Assembly (NCBI RefSeq): GCF_016861785.1 | Contig: NZ_BOLS01000009.1 | Span: 1-64,000, forward strand | Direction: 5' to 3' | From: Lacticaseibacillus mingshuiensis | GTDB taxonomy: Bacteria; Bacillota; Bacilli; Lactobacillales; Lactobacillaceae | Length of the DNA: 64,000 nt | Shown: positions 44,090 to 52,339 of the stretch, in pieces | Numbering within the stretch: position 1 is the first letter of the stretch | How the letters are laid out: each line of letters opens with the position of its first letter | Position numbers and translations under genes: made by a program | The notes under the pieces: model-generated | The model's input: only the letters and a program-made list of their open reading frames with translations | Told to the model about the DNA's origin: nothing | The model's database searches: none

Positions 44090-45040
44090 TTATTTTCGCA
44101 TCGAGTCGCGGATCACGAGCTCCGGTGTCACCAGCAGTTCTCCCTGTGGCGAGCCAGACTGCGCGATCTTTTGCAACAACATCCGCGCGCACAGCCGGCC
44201 GATCTCTTGAATCGGCTGCTTGACCGTGGCGAGTTTGGGATTGGAGACCTGATCCAAAAAGACGCCATCGAAGCCGAACACGCCAAAATCATTGGGAATG
44301 GCTGCGTCGTGATGCGCCAGGCCCCGGACAATGCCGATCGCCAGCCGATCACTGGCACAAATAAACGCCGTGTTGCGAGCGAATTTTTGCCAATTGTCGT
44401 TGATGAACTGTTCTGATAAATGACTGTGGTTGGCCATCCGGTAGATCTTCGGAATCATCTGGTGCTGCTGCATGGTGTTGATGAAGCCGGCCTCGCGCGA
44501 ATATTCGAACGCCTCTTTCACATCGATGCCGATGAACACCAGCGACTGATAATTCTTGGCGATTGCGTATTCGGTGGCCATGGTCGTGCCCTGTTTATTG
44601 TCCGTATCGACAAAATCATACCCGTACCGATTTTCACCAAACACTACCGCGGGCTTCTCCAGCCGGTCGAGCCATTCCTGGTCCTTGGCCCGGGCACCGG
44701 TGATGATGTAGCCATCCGAGTTTCCCAGGTCATAATTGCGGCTCGTGACCAGCTGCAGCGCGTACTGCTTTTCATCCAGGCCCTTGGCGATGCCAAACAA
44801 CAGATTCATATAGTAGGGTTCGGTGGTGTCGATATCTTCCAGAATGAAAAACTTGATCACCTGGCTGCGGTTGTTGGCCAATGCCTTCGCCGCCACATTC
44901 GGCCGGTAATCGAGGTCTTTCATTGCCGCGAAGACGAGCTGCTTGAGCTCATCTGTCACCTGCCCTGGGTGGTTGATGACCCGCGACACCGTCATCTTCG
45001 AGACATTTGCTTTCTTGGCGACATCCGATAATGTGATCAC
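44090..45040 (-). CDS. malR: LacI-family regulator, probably MalR
   Basis: The protein (316 aa) has an N-terminal LacI helix-turn-helix (ITLSDVAKKANVSKMTVSRV) with the hinge region PNVAAKALAN, then a periplasmic-binding-like sugar domain. It starts with GTG, seven bases after GAGGGGG. Its place beside the maltose island and the three TGTTANCGNTAWCA palindromes before malL, malE and mapA make it the best candidate for their maltose-responsive repressor; this is inferred. It may be cotranscribed with the two phosphatase genes upstream (57-base gap). Confidence 0.85.
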   Translation of the reverse strand: MITLSDVAKKANVSKMTVSRVINHPGQVTDELKQLVFAAMKDLDYRPNVAAKALANNRSQVIKFFILEDIDTTEPYYMNLLFGIAKGLDEKQYALQLVTSRNYDLGNSDGYIITGARAKDQEWLDRLEKPAVVFGENRYGYDFVDTDNKQGTTMATEYAIAKNYQSLVFIGIDVKEAFEYSREAGFINTMQQHQMIPKIYRMANHSHLSEQFINDNWQKFARNTAFICASDRLAIGIVRGLAHHDAAIPNDFGVFGFDGVFLDQVSNPKLATVKQPIQEIGRLCARMLLQKIAQSGSPQGELLVTPELVIRDSMRK

Positions 45041-45096
45041 GTTAACGCCCCCTCGCGTCTATTTTACAACGATGGCAGCCCTGCTTGGTGAAAATT

Positions 45097-45666
45097 TCAC
45101 GCCTGCGCCGGATCGACCAGCCGCTGGAAGAAAAATGCGTTGCCATCGAAGCGATATTCCACAATGCCGCAATTTGGCAGGCGCTTTTTTTGCTGAGCCC
45201 CATCCGGCTGCGGCCACAGGCTCATGAAATTGCGAATCGCCCCCGCATGCGACACGATCAGCGTCGTTTCCGCCGGTTCGTGTTGCATCAGTTGCAACAC
45301 CGTTTGGCCGATGCGCGCCCGAATCTGCGTCTCACTCTCCCCGCCATACGGGACAAAAAAGTCGCCATACGGAATCTTCGGGTTGAGGTATTCCGGTTGC
45401 GCCTCAAACTCACCAAAGCCCCATTCGCGCAGGCCCTTGACCCGCGTATACGGCTGAGCGGTGACCAACTCCAGCGTGTCCGCAGCGCGCTCGGCGGTTG
45501 AACAATATGCCGCGCCGAAGTGGATGCCTGCCTGCTGGAACCAATCGCGTGCCCGTTTTCCCTGCTGAATGCCCTTGGCCGTCAGCGGCGAATCGCACCA
45601 TCCCTGAATGCGGCCCTGCACATTGAACAACGTCTCGCCGTGCCGCATCAGATATACTGTCTGCAT
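45097..45666 (-). CDS. Histidine phosphatase (phosphoglycerate-mutase-like), copy 1
   Basis: The protein (189 aa) shows the histidine phosphatase core LMRHGET (His9 is the phosphorylated residue) and the second histidine in VSHAGAIRN. The length fits small broad-specificity phosphatases rather than the glycolytic mutase. The substrate is unknown. Its start codon overlaps the stop of the preceding paralogue (TAATG), so the two are translationally coupled. Confidence 0.88.
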   Translation of the reverse strand: MQTVYLMRHGETLFNVQGRIQGWCDSPLTAKGIQQGKRARDWFQQAGIHFGAAYCSTAERAADTLELVTAQPYTRVKGLREWGFGEFEAQPEYLNPKIPYGDFFVPYGGESETQIRARIGQTVLQLMQHEPAETTLIVSHAGAIRNFMSLWPQPDGAQQKKRLPNCGIVEYRFDGNAFFFQRLVDPAQA

Positions 45667-46250
45667 TACCTGAGCCCCTTTTCCTTGACCGGATCGATCA
45701 CGCGTTTGAAGTGAAAAAGTGTCCCGTCAAACGCATATTCGGCGATGCCGCAGTTCGGCAAGTGGTTGGCCAATTCGGTCTCATCTTCCGGCCGCCACAA
45801 CACCATGAAGTTGCGAATCGCCCCTGCATGCGACACGACCAGCGTTGACGCCGCCTCTTCGCGCTGCATCAGCGTCAGCATCGTGTACCCCATCCGCGTT
45901 TGGACCTGCGTCTGACTTTCCCCACCGCGCTTGAGAAAATAGTCCCCATAAGACTTGGCGAGGTCGACATGCCCGATTGTCGCTTCAAGATCACCAAAAT
46001 GCCACTCGCGCAGCCCATCCAGCTTGGTGAATGGTTGATCCGTGACAATTTTCAACGTGTCCTGCGCGCGCTTGACGGTCGACGCATACGCCGCCCCAAA
46101 CGTGATGCCGTTGTCTTGAAACCAATCGCGGGCGGCTTCGGCTTGGGCGATGCCGTTTGCGGTCAGCGGCGAATCCACCCAGCCCTGAATGCGGCCTTCT
46201 TGGTTAAACACCGTTTGGCCGTGGCGCATGAGATATACGGTCTGCAACAA
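45666..46250 (-). CDS. Histidine phosphatase (phosphoglycerate-mutase-like), copy 2
   Basis: A paralogue (194 aa) of the next gene, with LMRHGQT and VSHAGAIRN. The only sensible starts are TTG codons: 46250 is seven bases from AAAAGGAG, and 46247 would give the same N-terminus as the paralogue. Upstream codons in this frame have no homology to the family. The pair arose by tandem duplication and both active sites are intact. Confidence 0.82.
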   Translation of the reverse strand: MLQTVYLMRHGQTVFNQEGRIQGWVDSPLTANGIAQAEAARDWFQDNGITFGAAYASTVKRAQDTLKIVTDQPFTKLDGLREWHFGDLEATIGHVDLAKSYGDYFLKRGGESQTQVQTRMGYTMLTLMQREEAASTLVVSHAGAIRNFMVLWRPEDETELANHLPNCGIAEYAFDGTLFHFKRVIDPVKEKGLR

Positions 46251-46530
46251 TGATCGACTCCTTTTGCGTGAATGACTCCAGTATACCCCACGTTGCGGGC
46301 GGGTGCAGAATGGCGAAGGTGGCGGTTGTGCCCTGATTGCTCCTGGGCACAAGCCGAAACGCTGGATCGTGCAACTCTCTCCTCGATTCAAAAAGGGAAG
46401 TGGGACAAATGTCGCTTTTGGGCCCGACAGGTAAGTGTTCCAAGCGCCAGGTCCGAACTTTGGACCGGGTGATTGGGACCTTAGCTGCTCGGACCCGGAC
46501 ATTTGGCCCACGACACTGCTGTAACATTAG
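46251..46530. other. Intergenic stretch rich in inverted repeats, no gene
   Basis: Several short palindromes are visible (GCCC...GGGC around 46332-46353, GGTCC...GGACC at 46450-46466, and GGGCC...GGCCC at about 46410-46508). No coding frame has a start signal. AAGTGGGACAAA (46390-46401) resembles the D-type sequence to the right. Confidence 0.45.
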
Positions 46531-46577
46531 TGCACTATACAGGAACTGGGACAAAACAAAAGTTTTGTCCCAGTTCC
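46531..46577. repeat. Family D palindrome D1, also a likely terminator
   Basis: GGAACTGGGACAAAAC and GTTTTGTCCCAGTTCC (46542-46577) form a perfect 16-base-pair stem with a four-base loop. It is preceded by GCACTATAC; the same GCACTATAC...AACTGGGACAAA combination recurs at 48897-48919. It may end transcripts of the unknown gene at 46627. Confidence 0.7.
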
Positions 46578-46626
46578 CTCACTTATCCCTTCCTATTACT
46601 TATCAGACCTGAGCGGTATGACCTCC

Positions 46627-47334
46627 CTACTCTGGCTGGTTCTGACTCCACTTCAAAAACATCTGGTGCGCATACGCGGGCTCCGAAAAGGCGCGTTGAA
46701 CATCAACGACTAGTGCATCTGAGATGTCATTGTTGTTTTCGTAATCGACCTCGCTGATCTTGATGACCGATTCTTGAATAATCGTCGCCGCTTTTTCATC
46801 CGCGACCAGGGCCTGCCAATCAGCCAAGCGCTTGGTCATGTTACGCTTGAAGTCGTTTGGCACGCGGGTCGGCCCGCCGAAGAACTGCTCTTGGGCGCGC
46901 TGCATCTCATCAAACGTGATCTGGTGATTGGCAAACCGCTGGGCGGCGAGCACCACCGGCTTTTTCTTATCATCGTCTTTCGCGAACCCCTGCACCTCGC
47001 TGATCAACCGCCGCCGCAAGTTTGCGTCGCGCTTGAGCAACTCTGGACCCTTTGCCGGATCGATCACCTGCATATTCGCCAGCGTCCCGGTCACATCAGC
47101 CACATCGCCGATCCCGATCTCAAGGGAAAAGACGTTTGCGTCAAATGGCATCCACACGTCATCGAACCTGCCTGAATAGTCTAGTAACGGGTCAATCGGG
47201 TCAACGCTGCCTGCATCGACATTGAGATGCTGGATATCTCTCTGGAAAAGACGATTATTTTTACCGATCATCACCTCCGTCGACCCCCGGGTGATCACGC
47301 CGCTCAACATCGCTTTGAAGTTTTGTGAGAACAT
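46627..47334 (-). CDS. Uncharacterised protein, second gene of a two-gene unit
   Basis: The predicted protein (235 aa) is soluble, has no signal peptide or membrane helix and belongs to no family I recognise. It is rich in charged residues with a Lys/Asp cluster (KDDDKKK) in the middle and a helical C-terminal half. The start at 47334 has a perfect GGAGG six bases upstream, so it truly overlaps the preceding gene by 74 bases in another frame, which implies coupled translation. Confidence 0.6.
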   Translation of the reverse strand: MFSQNFKAMLSGVITRGSTEVMIGKNNRLFQRDIQHLNVDAGSVDPIDPLLDYSGRFDDVWMPFDANVFSLEIGIGDVADVTGTLANMQVIDPAKGPELLKRDANLRRRLISEVQGFAKDDDKKKPVVLAAQRFANHQITFDEMQRAQEQFFGGPTRVPNDFKRNMTKRLADWQALVADEKAATIIQESVIKISEVDYENNNDISDALVVDVQRAFSEPAYAHQMFLKWSQNQPE

Positions 47335-48208
47335 GTTCCGCCTCCGTTATCGGTTTCCAATTTGTCAGTTCATTTTCATTCGCGGGTAGTCCCGCTTCCG
47401 GCCAGTGATGCTCAGGTTTGCGTCCTGGGATCCAGCCACCGCCATTGAAAAAGGGCACGCGCTGGGCTTTGCGCCACAATGCCTGCCAGTGAATCTTCCA
47501 CACCCGCCGCGCCAATACTTGGTCTTCCACCTGATACGTCCCCGGATATGGCGCGACTTTCGGGATGTCCGTTTGGCGCGCAAGCCAGAGCGCCTTCACG
47601 CCGCGCGTATTGAGCAGAAGATAGCGTGACGGCGGCAATTTACGCAGGGCGTCTTGAACAATGGCTGTTTCGCGGGCAGCCTTTTTCTTGAGAGATCCGC
47701 GAATTCTGCCACCTTCACTTCGTAAAACTGACTCCTGGACGCTGACGGCTTCGCTGATTGTTAGCCTACCCTCCTTCACGCGTGCTAACACTCTCTCAAG
47801 CTGTGCAGATTTTGCCTTTGATACCCATCCAGCATTGGCGATCCGTCCGAGCCAACTAGCTTCTACGCCATACTGTTTCTCAGTGATCTGTGACGCTGTC
47901 TTTTCCAACTGACTGCGCGTCTCAGGATCTGCGGCAATAACGCCCGTTGCCACTTCACCCGTGAAACGGAATAACGTGGCAACGTCCCAGAATGGTTCTC
48001 TCTTCGTGTGCAATGCTGGTGTGACTTCAACAAACACACGTGTCGGCATCATCTGAACCGGATCCGCATCACCCGCTTGGGCCAGGTCCATCCCCATTTC
48101 AATAAACAACCGTTTCGTGACCCTTCCACTCTCTGGATCAAAGACGTCGTACTCACCGGCGTCAAGAATCCACACATACAATGTGAGTGTCTTCCTCAGC
48201 CTCGCCAT
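47261..48208 (-). CDS. Uncharacterised protein, first gene of a two-gene unit
   Basis: The protein (315 aa) begins RLRKTLTLYVWILDAGEYDV and is basic in its middle (RIRGSLKKKAARETA). No known domain is recognised. The start at 48208 follows AAGGGGG; an in-frame ATG at 48268 lacks a site. The middle part (about 47690-47900) is less GC-rich and uses different codons from neighbouring genes, which hints at acquisition from another source. It overlaps the following gene by 74 bases. Confidence 0.55.
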   Translation of the reverse strand: MARLRKTLTLYVWILDAGEYDVFDPESGRVTKRLFIEMGMDLAQAGDADPVQMMPTRVFVEVTPALHTKREPFWDVATLFRFTGEVATGVIAADPETRSQLEKTASQITEKQYGVEASWLGRIANAGWVSKAKSAQLERVLARVKEGRLTISEAVSVQESVLRSEGGRIRGSLKKKAARETAIVQDALRKLPPSRYLLLNTRGVKALWLARQTDIPKVAPYPGTYQVEDQVLARRVWKIHWQALWRKAQRVPFFNGGGWIPGRKPEHHWPEAGLPANENELTNWKPITEAEHVLTKLQSDVERRDHPGVDGGDDR

Positions 48209-48375
48209 TGACCGTTCCCCCTTTTGATTGTTTGGGAAAAGTGTAGTCTCTGATTTCTTTTTTGTCACACAATATGCTTGTGCATTTCTGATCGAACTCT
48301 GTTTGAGAATTAGTTATTTTAAAAAAATAATTCGTCGTCTGTCGTGTCATGCAAGAAGTCCTTTTGTGTCAGCGT

Positions 48376-48435
48376 TTAAAGCGCTTTTATTTTGGATGTA
48401 AAAAGTTGACAGTTTCTTTTGGCTGGTGCTATATT
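48376..48435 (+). promoter_or_regulatory. Strong promoter preceded by a cre-like site, no gene downstream
   Basis: TTGACA (48406-48411) and extended -10 TGCTATATT (TATATT at 48430-48435) are 18 bases apart. TTAAAGCGCTTTTA (48376-48389) matches the cre consensus at 12 of 14 positions, with its centre about 60 bases before the expected transcript start, a position from which CcpA is known to activate some genes. Confidence 0.6.
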
Positions 48436-48441
48436 ATAGCC

Positions 48442-48640
48442 ACAGTGGAAGGGTGTTCGGTGTGGCCACACGAACTGATCTCCCGGAGACAGGCGGACCC
48501 AGCGGGGAGGGATTCCTCGAGCAAACCTAGAGTAGCTGCTATGAAGGGCATCCGAGTCAGTGGTGTCATAAATTAGGTGAGTGGGTGTTTCACAGATCTA
48601 TCGTTCTACCCGCTCTACAGTTCCATCAGTACCACCGTTG
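48442..48640 (+). ncRNA. Candidate solitary small RNA
   Basis: Downstream of the strong promoter there is no gene on this strand for several kilobases. The transcript would contain clear hairpins: GTGTGG/CCACAC flanked by GTTC/GAAC, TCTCC/GGAGA, and GAGTGGGT/ACCCGCTC. It does not match RNase P, tmRNA, SRP RNA or a riboswitch I know. A short frame (48541-48576) has no ribosome-binding site. The 3' end is not clear, as no T-run hairpin is seen. Confidence 0.4.
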
Positions 48641-48924
48641 TCCGGCAGTAAGCATCGAGCCTTGATCACGCTGTCGCCGTTGAAATCTGATCGCGCCAAG
48701 CCCCACAAACAAGGCGCCCGCAGTATCCTAATCTAAAATCACGCAAACACACTGGCAATGCTTAAAACGACACCTCGACCGGTGTGTTTGTTGTACATAG
48801 GGGCCAAAATATTCATTTTCGATTCTGACCTTTTTCCAAAAAAGTGAGAATCGACGAAAAATCTAAACATGCACAAAAATTCGGCCGAATTTTGGGCACT
48901 ATACCCAACTGGGACAAACATAGA
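48641..48924. other. Intergenic stretch with repeat D2
   Basis: No gene is recognised. GCACTATACCCAACTGGG (48897-48914) is the D-type sequence also seen at 46531. The rest is moderately AT-rich with short inverted repeats such as GATTCT...AGAATC near 48820-48853 and AAATTCGGCCGAATTT at 48876-48891. Confidence 0.45.
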
Positions 48925-48990
48925 ACGACAAAAAAAGACGTTTCGGCTCTGCGCAAGCACACGCAGAACTCGAAACGTCTTTTTTGTCGT
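48925..48990 (-). terminator. Terminator of the copYB operon
   Basis: GACGTTTCG and CGAAACGTC with long A- and T-runs (ACGACAAAAAAA/TTTTTTGTCGT) form a strong hairpin, with an inner GCGCAAGCACACGC loop, after the copB stop codon. Confidence 0.85.
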
Positions 48991-49001
48991 CAACGCAATT
49001 G

Positions 49002-51398
49002 CTAAGCCGTCATCTTCAAGGTCATGGCATTGATCGCCACAATGACCGTTGAAAGACTCATGACCAACGCCCCGACTGCTGGGCTCAAGATGATGCCGAC
49101 ACCGGCAAGCACACCGGCCGCCAGCGGAATGGCGAGAATGTTGTAGCCAGCGCCCCACCAGAGATTTTGTGTCATCTTGCGCGAGGTCGCACGGCCCAGG
49201 GTCAGGAAATTCAAGATGTCCTGTGGATCCGACTTGACCAACACCACATCGGCCGAGTCGATCGCCACGTCGGTCCCTGCGCCGATCGCCACACCGATGT
49301 TGGCGGAAGCTAGGCTCGGCGCGTCGTTGATTCCGTCGCCGACCATCATCACAGTGTGACCAGCGGCTTGCGTCTCCTTCACGATACGGGCTTTGTCTTC
49401 GGGCTTGAGTTCGGCGCGAACTTCGAGGCCACCGAGCTGGGCAGCAACGGCTTCAGCAGCCGGCTGGTTGTCCCCTGTCAGCATGATCGGTGTGATGCCC
49501 ATTTTCTTCAGTTGCGCAATAAACGACTTCGCGGCCGGCTTGATCTCATCTCCTTGCGCGATCAACCCGCGCACGGTCTTGTCTTCGATCAGATAGCTGA
49601 CGGAATTCCCGGCACCCGCAAGCGTCTTGAATTGCGCCTTATCGTATACGATCTGGTTTTCATCCAGATAAGCCGCCGTGACGATCGCCAGCGTGCGGCC
49701 ATTCACGGTGCCAGTCAGACCAACACCTTGCAGCGCCTGCACATCCTCAGCGGAAGCCGGCGTCACTTCGCGCGCCTTTGCCTCATCCAAGATGCCAGTT
49801 GCCAGCGGATGACTGGAGCTTTGTTCCAGGCCGGCAAACTCAGCAAGCACCGTCTTTTCATCGGCATCGCCAAACGCGGCCAGGGTGTGGACCTTGAAGA
49901 CGCCTTCAGTCAGCGTCCCGGTCTTGTCCATGAGAATCGTGTCGATGTTTTTCGCTGATTCAAGCGCCTGCCGATCGCGGATCAAGAGGCCATGCGTCGC
50001 GGCGAGTGAAGTACTGCGCGCAACGACCAGCGGAATGGCGAGCCCCAGGGAGTGCGGACAGGCGATGACCAGCACCGTCACCATCCGCTCAAGCCCAGTG
50101 TCCAGCCCATCGATGGCCAGCCAGGTGAAAAATGCGATCAGGCCGACTGCCATTGCGGCATAAAACAGCCAGCGGGAAACGTGATCTGCCATCGTCTCAG
50201 CCTTGGACTTTTCAGCCTGGGCCTCACTGACGAGTTTGGCGACCTGTGCCAGGTACCCATTTTCGCCGGTCCCAGTGACTGTAGCCGTCAACGTCCCGTT
50301 ACCATTGACCGCGCCACCAATGATGGTATCGCCGGCCTTTTTTTCGACCGCCTTGGCCTCACCGGTGACCAGTGCTTCATTGACCGCACTGGTCCCAGAA
50401 ATAATGCGTGCATCCGCTGGAATCTTTTCGCCGGCCAGAATCTGAATCGTGGCCCCTTCTTGCAAATCACTGAGCGGAATGGCGCGCGTCGTGCCATTAT
50501 CGACGACATGCGCGGACCCTGGCAGAAGCGCCGCCATTTTCTCCAGCGCGTTGCCTGCGCTCATCACCGCATTCATTTCGATCCAGTGGCCCAGCAGCAT
50601 GATGACGATCAGGCTGGCGAGCTCCCAGAAGAAGTCCATCACATGGCCCTGCGGCGAGAGAAAATGATTGGCAATAAACGCGTAGATACTATATATATAA
50701 GCAACTGAGATGCCCATCGCGATCAGGGTCATCATAGCCGGCGCCTTGTCCTTCAGCTCCGCCTTCGCGCCTGACAGAAACGGCTCGCCGCCATAAATAT
50801 AAAGGAAGGTCGAAAGAATCAACACGATCCAATCGGAGCCAGGGAAGGTGAACTGAAACGGCAGGTGTAGCCCCATGAACGGCGACAACACGAACACCGG
50901 CACGGCCGCGATCAACGAGACCCAGAACTTCTGCTTGAAATTGCTCATGTGCATGTGGCCGCCACCCGGCATCGCCATGTCCATGTCGCCATGGTCCATG
51001 TTCATGTGATCCATGCCGGCCATATTGCCGTGGCTCATATCCATATGACTCATATCATGATGATCCATGTTCATCTCGCTGTGATCCATCTTCATATGAT
51101 CCATGTCGGACATCTCGTCGTGGCTCATTTGGCTATGGTCCATGCCGGGCATCTCATCATGGCTCATTTGACTATGGTCCATGCCAGACATTTCATCGTG
51201 GCTCATTTGGCTATGGTCCATGTCAGACATATCCCCATGGCTCATATCCATATGGTCCATCTCTTTATCAGCTATATTCATATCGTCGTGGGCCATCCCC
51301 GTCATGTCGCCATGAGCCATCTTCGTGTGGTCCATGTCCGCCATGTCGTCGTGTGTCATCTCGCCCATCGGCTTCTTGTCTTTCATATCGTCAGTCAT
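49002..51398 (-). CDS. copB: Copper-exporting P-type ATPase CopB with Met/His-rich N-terminus
   Basis: The pump (798 aa) has the P1B-type core: CPH in the sixth transmembrane helix (VIACPHSLG), the phosphorylated Asp491 in DKTGTLT, and GDGINDAPS. CPH rather than CPC is the CopB type. The first ~151 residues hold no CxxC domain; they consist of repeats of MDH, MSH and DM with about 40 Met and 22 His, including three copies of MDHSQMSHDEM. Such regions bind copper, probably Cu(I) via Met and His. The start at 51398 follows AAGGAGG. The gene overlaps copY by eight bases. Confidence 0.95.
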   Translation of the reverse strand: MTDDMKDKKPMGEMTHDDMADMDHTKMAHGDMTGMAHDDMNIADKEMDHMDMSHGDMSDMDHSQMSHDEMSGMDHSQMSHDEMPGMDHSQMSHDEMSDMDHMKMDHSEMNMDHHDMSHMDMSHGNMAGMDHMNMDHGDMDMAMPGGGHMHMSNFKQKFWVSLIAAVPVFVLSPFMGLHLPFQFTFPGSDWIVLILSTFLYIYGGEPFLSGAKAELKDKAPAMMTLIAMGISVAYIYSIYAFIANHFLSPQGHVMDFFWELASLIVIMLLGHWIEMNAVMSAGNALEKMAALLPGSAHVVDNGTTRAIPLSDLQEGATIQILAGEKIPADARIISGTSAVNEALVTGEAKAVEKKAGDTIIGGAVNGNGTLTATVTGTGENGYLAQVAKLVSEAQAEKSKAETMADHVSRWLFYAAMAVGLIAFFTWLAIDGLDTGLERMVTVLVIACPHSLGLAIPLVVARSTSLAATHGLLIRDRQALESAKNIDTILMDKTGTLTEGVFKVHTLAAFGDADEKTVLAEFAGLEQSSSHPLATGILDEAKAREVTPASAEDVQALQGVGLTGTVNGRTLAIVTAAYLDENQIVYDKAQFKTLAGAGNSVSYLIEDKTVRGLIAQGDEIKPAAKSFIAQLKKMGITPIMLTGDNQPAAEAVAAQLGGLEVRAELKPEDKARIVKETQAAGHTVMMVGDGINDAPSLASANIGVAIGAGTDVAIDSADVVLVKSDPQDILNFLTLGRATSRKMTQNLWWGAGYNILAIPLAAGVLAGVGIILSPAVGALVMSLSTVIVAINAMTLKMTA

Positions 51399-51858
51399 GT
51401 TGGTCCTCCTTGCAGTTGCAGTCAGCTTCCTGCATCCCACCTGGCAGGCAGTCGCAGTCGACCATTTCCGGTGCGTCCGGCAGCTTCTTTGCCAGCGCGG
51501 CCTGCAGCTTTTCGATATCGCCGCGCGAAAGCGGCAACGTTTCGATCAGCTCGACCAACGTTTTGCCCCGCTTCATCGCACAAAGATGGGAAAATAGTTG
51601 GCTGGCCGTCCCATTCATCGCCGCGGTCTCCGAGATCAGCGGCTTGTAGATGAAACTGCGGCCGTCTTTGCTGGTCTCAAGCAATCCTTTTTTCACCAGG
51701 CGGCCCAGCAGCGTCTTGATCGTCGAATCTGACCAGTCGCGCTTTTGCTGAAGCAGATCGATCACTTGGTGGGCTGAAGCTTGACCAAGCGTCCAAATGA
51801 TGCGCATGACCTCCCATTCCGCCGGGGTGATCTCTTCGATCGTATCTGTGTCATTCAT
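51391..51858 (-). CDS. copY: Copper-responsive repressor CopY
   Basis: The protein (155 aa) is a BlaI/CopY-type winged-helix repressor (ITPAEWEVMRIIWTLGQASA). The C-terminus has two CxC pairs, Cys135/137 and Cys147/149, forming the copper/zinc hook; they are separated by nine residues instead of the four of the Enterococcus hirae CopY. It represses copYB by binding cop boxes and is released when Cu(I) replaces zinc. Two such boxes lie directly upstream. Confidence 0.94.
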   Translation of the reverse strand: MNDTDTIEEITPAEWEVMRIIWTLGQASAHQVIDLLQQKRDWSDSTIKTLLGRLVKKGLLETSKDGRSFIYKPLISETAAMNGTASQLFSHLCAMKRGKTLVELIETLPLSRGDIEKLQAALAKKLPDAPEMVDCDCLPGGMQEADCNCKEDQHD

Positions 51859-51877
51859 TGCGGCGCCCTCTTTCGTT

Positions 51878-51932
51878 TACAGTTGTAGATCACATTTCTA
51901 GAATAGCACGTCGTTTACAGTTGTCAACGACA
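51878..51932 (-). promoter_or_regulatory. copYB promoter with two cop boxes
   Basis: TACAGTTGTA (51878-51887) is a perfect TACANNTGTA box; TACAGTTGTC (51916-51925) is a second with one mismatch. Between them, on the minus strand, TTGACA and TATTCT are 16 bases apart, and the second box overlaps the -35. This is the standard CopY operator layout. Confidence 0.85.
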
Positions 51933-52291
51933 AAGATAAATATTTTTGTATTCCACATTTTCATCATAGCAAGCCACCCGCTCCCGATGCTGGCCAGGCG
52001 CTCGCCAGATCAGGGTAGCGCACCCTCTTTTAGTTTTTGCTTCTCAAAAGCTGCACCCGACCCAGCAGCCGCCAACACGCCCCGACGCCACCGGCCGCCT
52101 CGTATTTTGCCCCGCAAAGCTGTATCTTCAACTGTACCGATACGGCGACAGACACAGTGAAAAACAGCTGCTCATTGTTTTGCCATTTTAGGTGAAAATC
52201 ATGAATGCGCTGCCAACGCCGGCGCTGTAGCAGCCAGTTCGTTCTATGAAACACGCGGTAAAAACCACCGGCACATTCTGAAAATATATGC
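51933..52291. other. Intergenic stretch between copY and fba
   Basis: No convincing gene. A 74-codon frame on the minus strand (52030-52254) has no ribosome-binding site or family resemblance. Short inverted repeats are present (AGCTGC/GCAGCT around 52049-52168). Confidence 0.45.
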
Positions 52292-52297
52292 TAAAAT
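52289..52297 (+). promoter_or_regulatory. fba extended -10 promoter
   Basis: TGCTAAAAT (52289-52297) is an extended -10 element about 43 bases before the fba start. AGGAGG follows at 52324-52330. Confidence 0.55.
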
Positions 52298-52339
52298 GAA
52301 GTTGTCAAAATTCTGTTTACAGTAGGAGGAATTACACTT

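Noticed and set aside
42852-44090. An insertion sequence in the malL-malR gap
   Set aside because: Repeats are present, but no transposase frame and no matched terminal inverted repeats with target duplication are visible.
48442-48720. RNase P RNA, tmRNA or SRP RNA at the solitary promoter
   Set aside because: The conserved cores of these RNAs, as far as I can recall them, are not present in the sequence.
52030-52254. 74-codon minus-strand frame between copY and fba
   Set aside because: No ribosome-binding site, unusual composition (Trp/Arg/Gln clusters) and no recognisable family.
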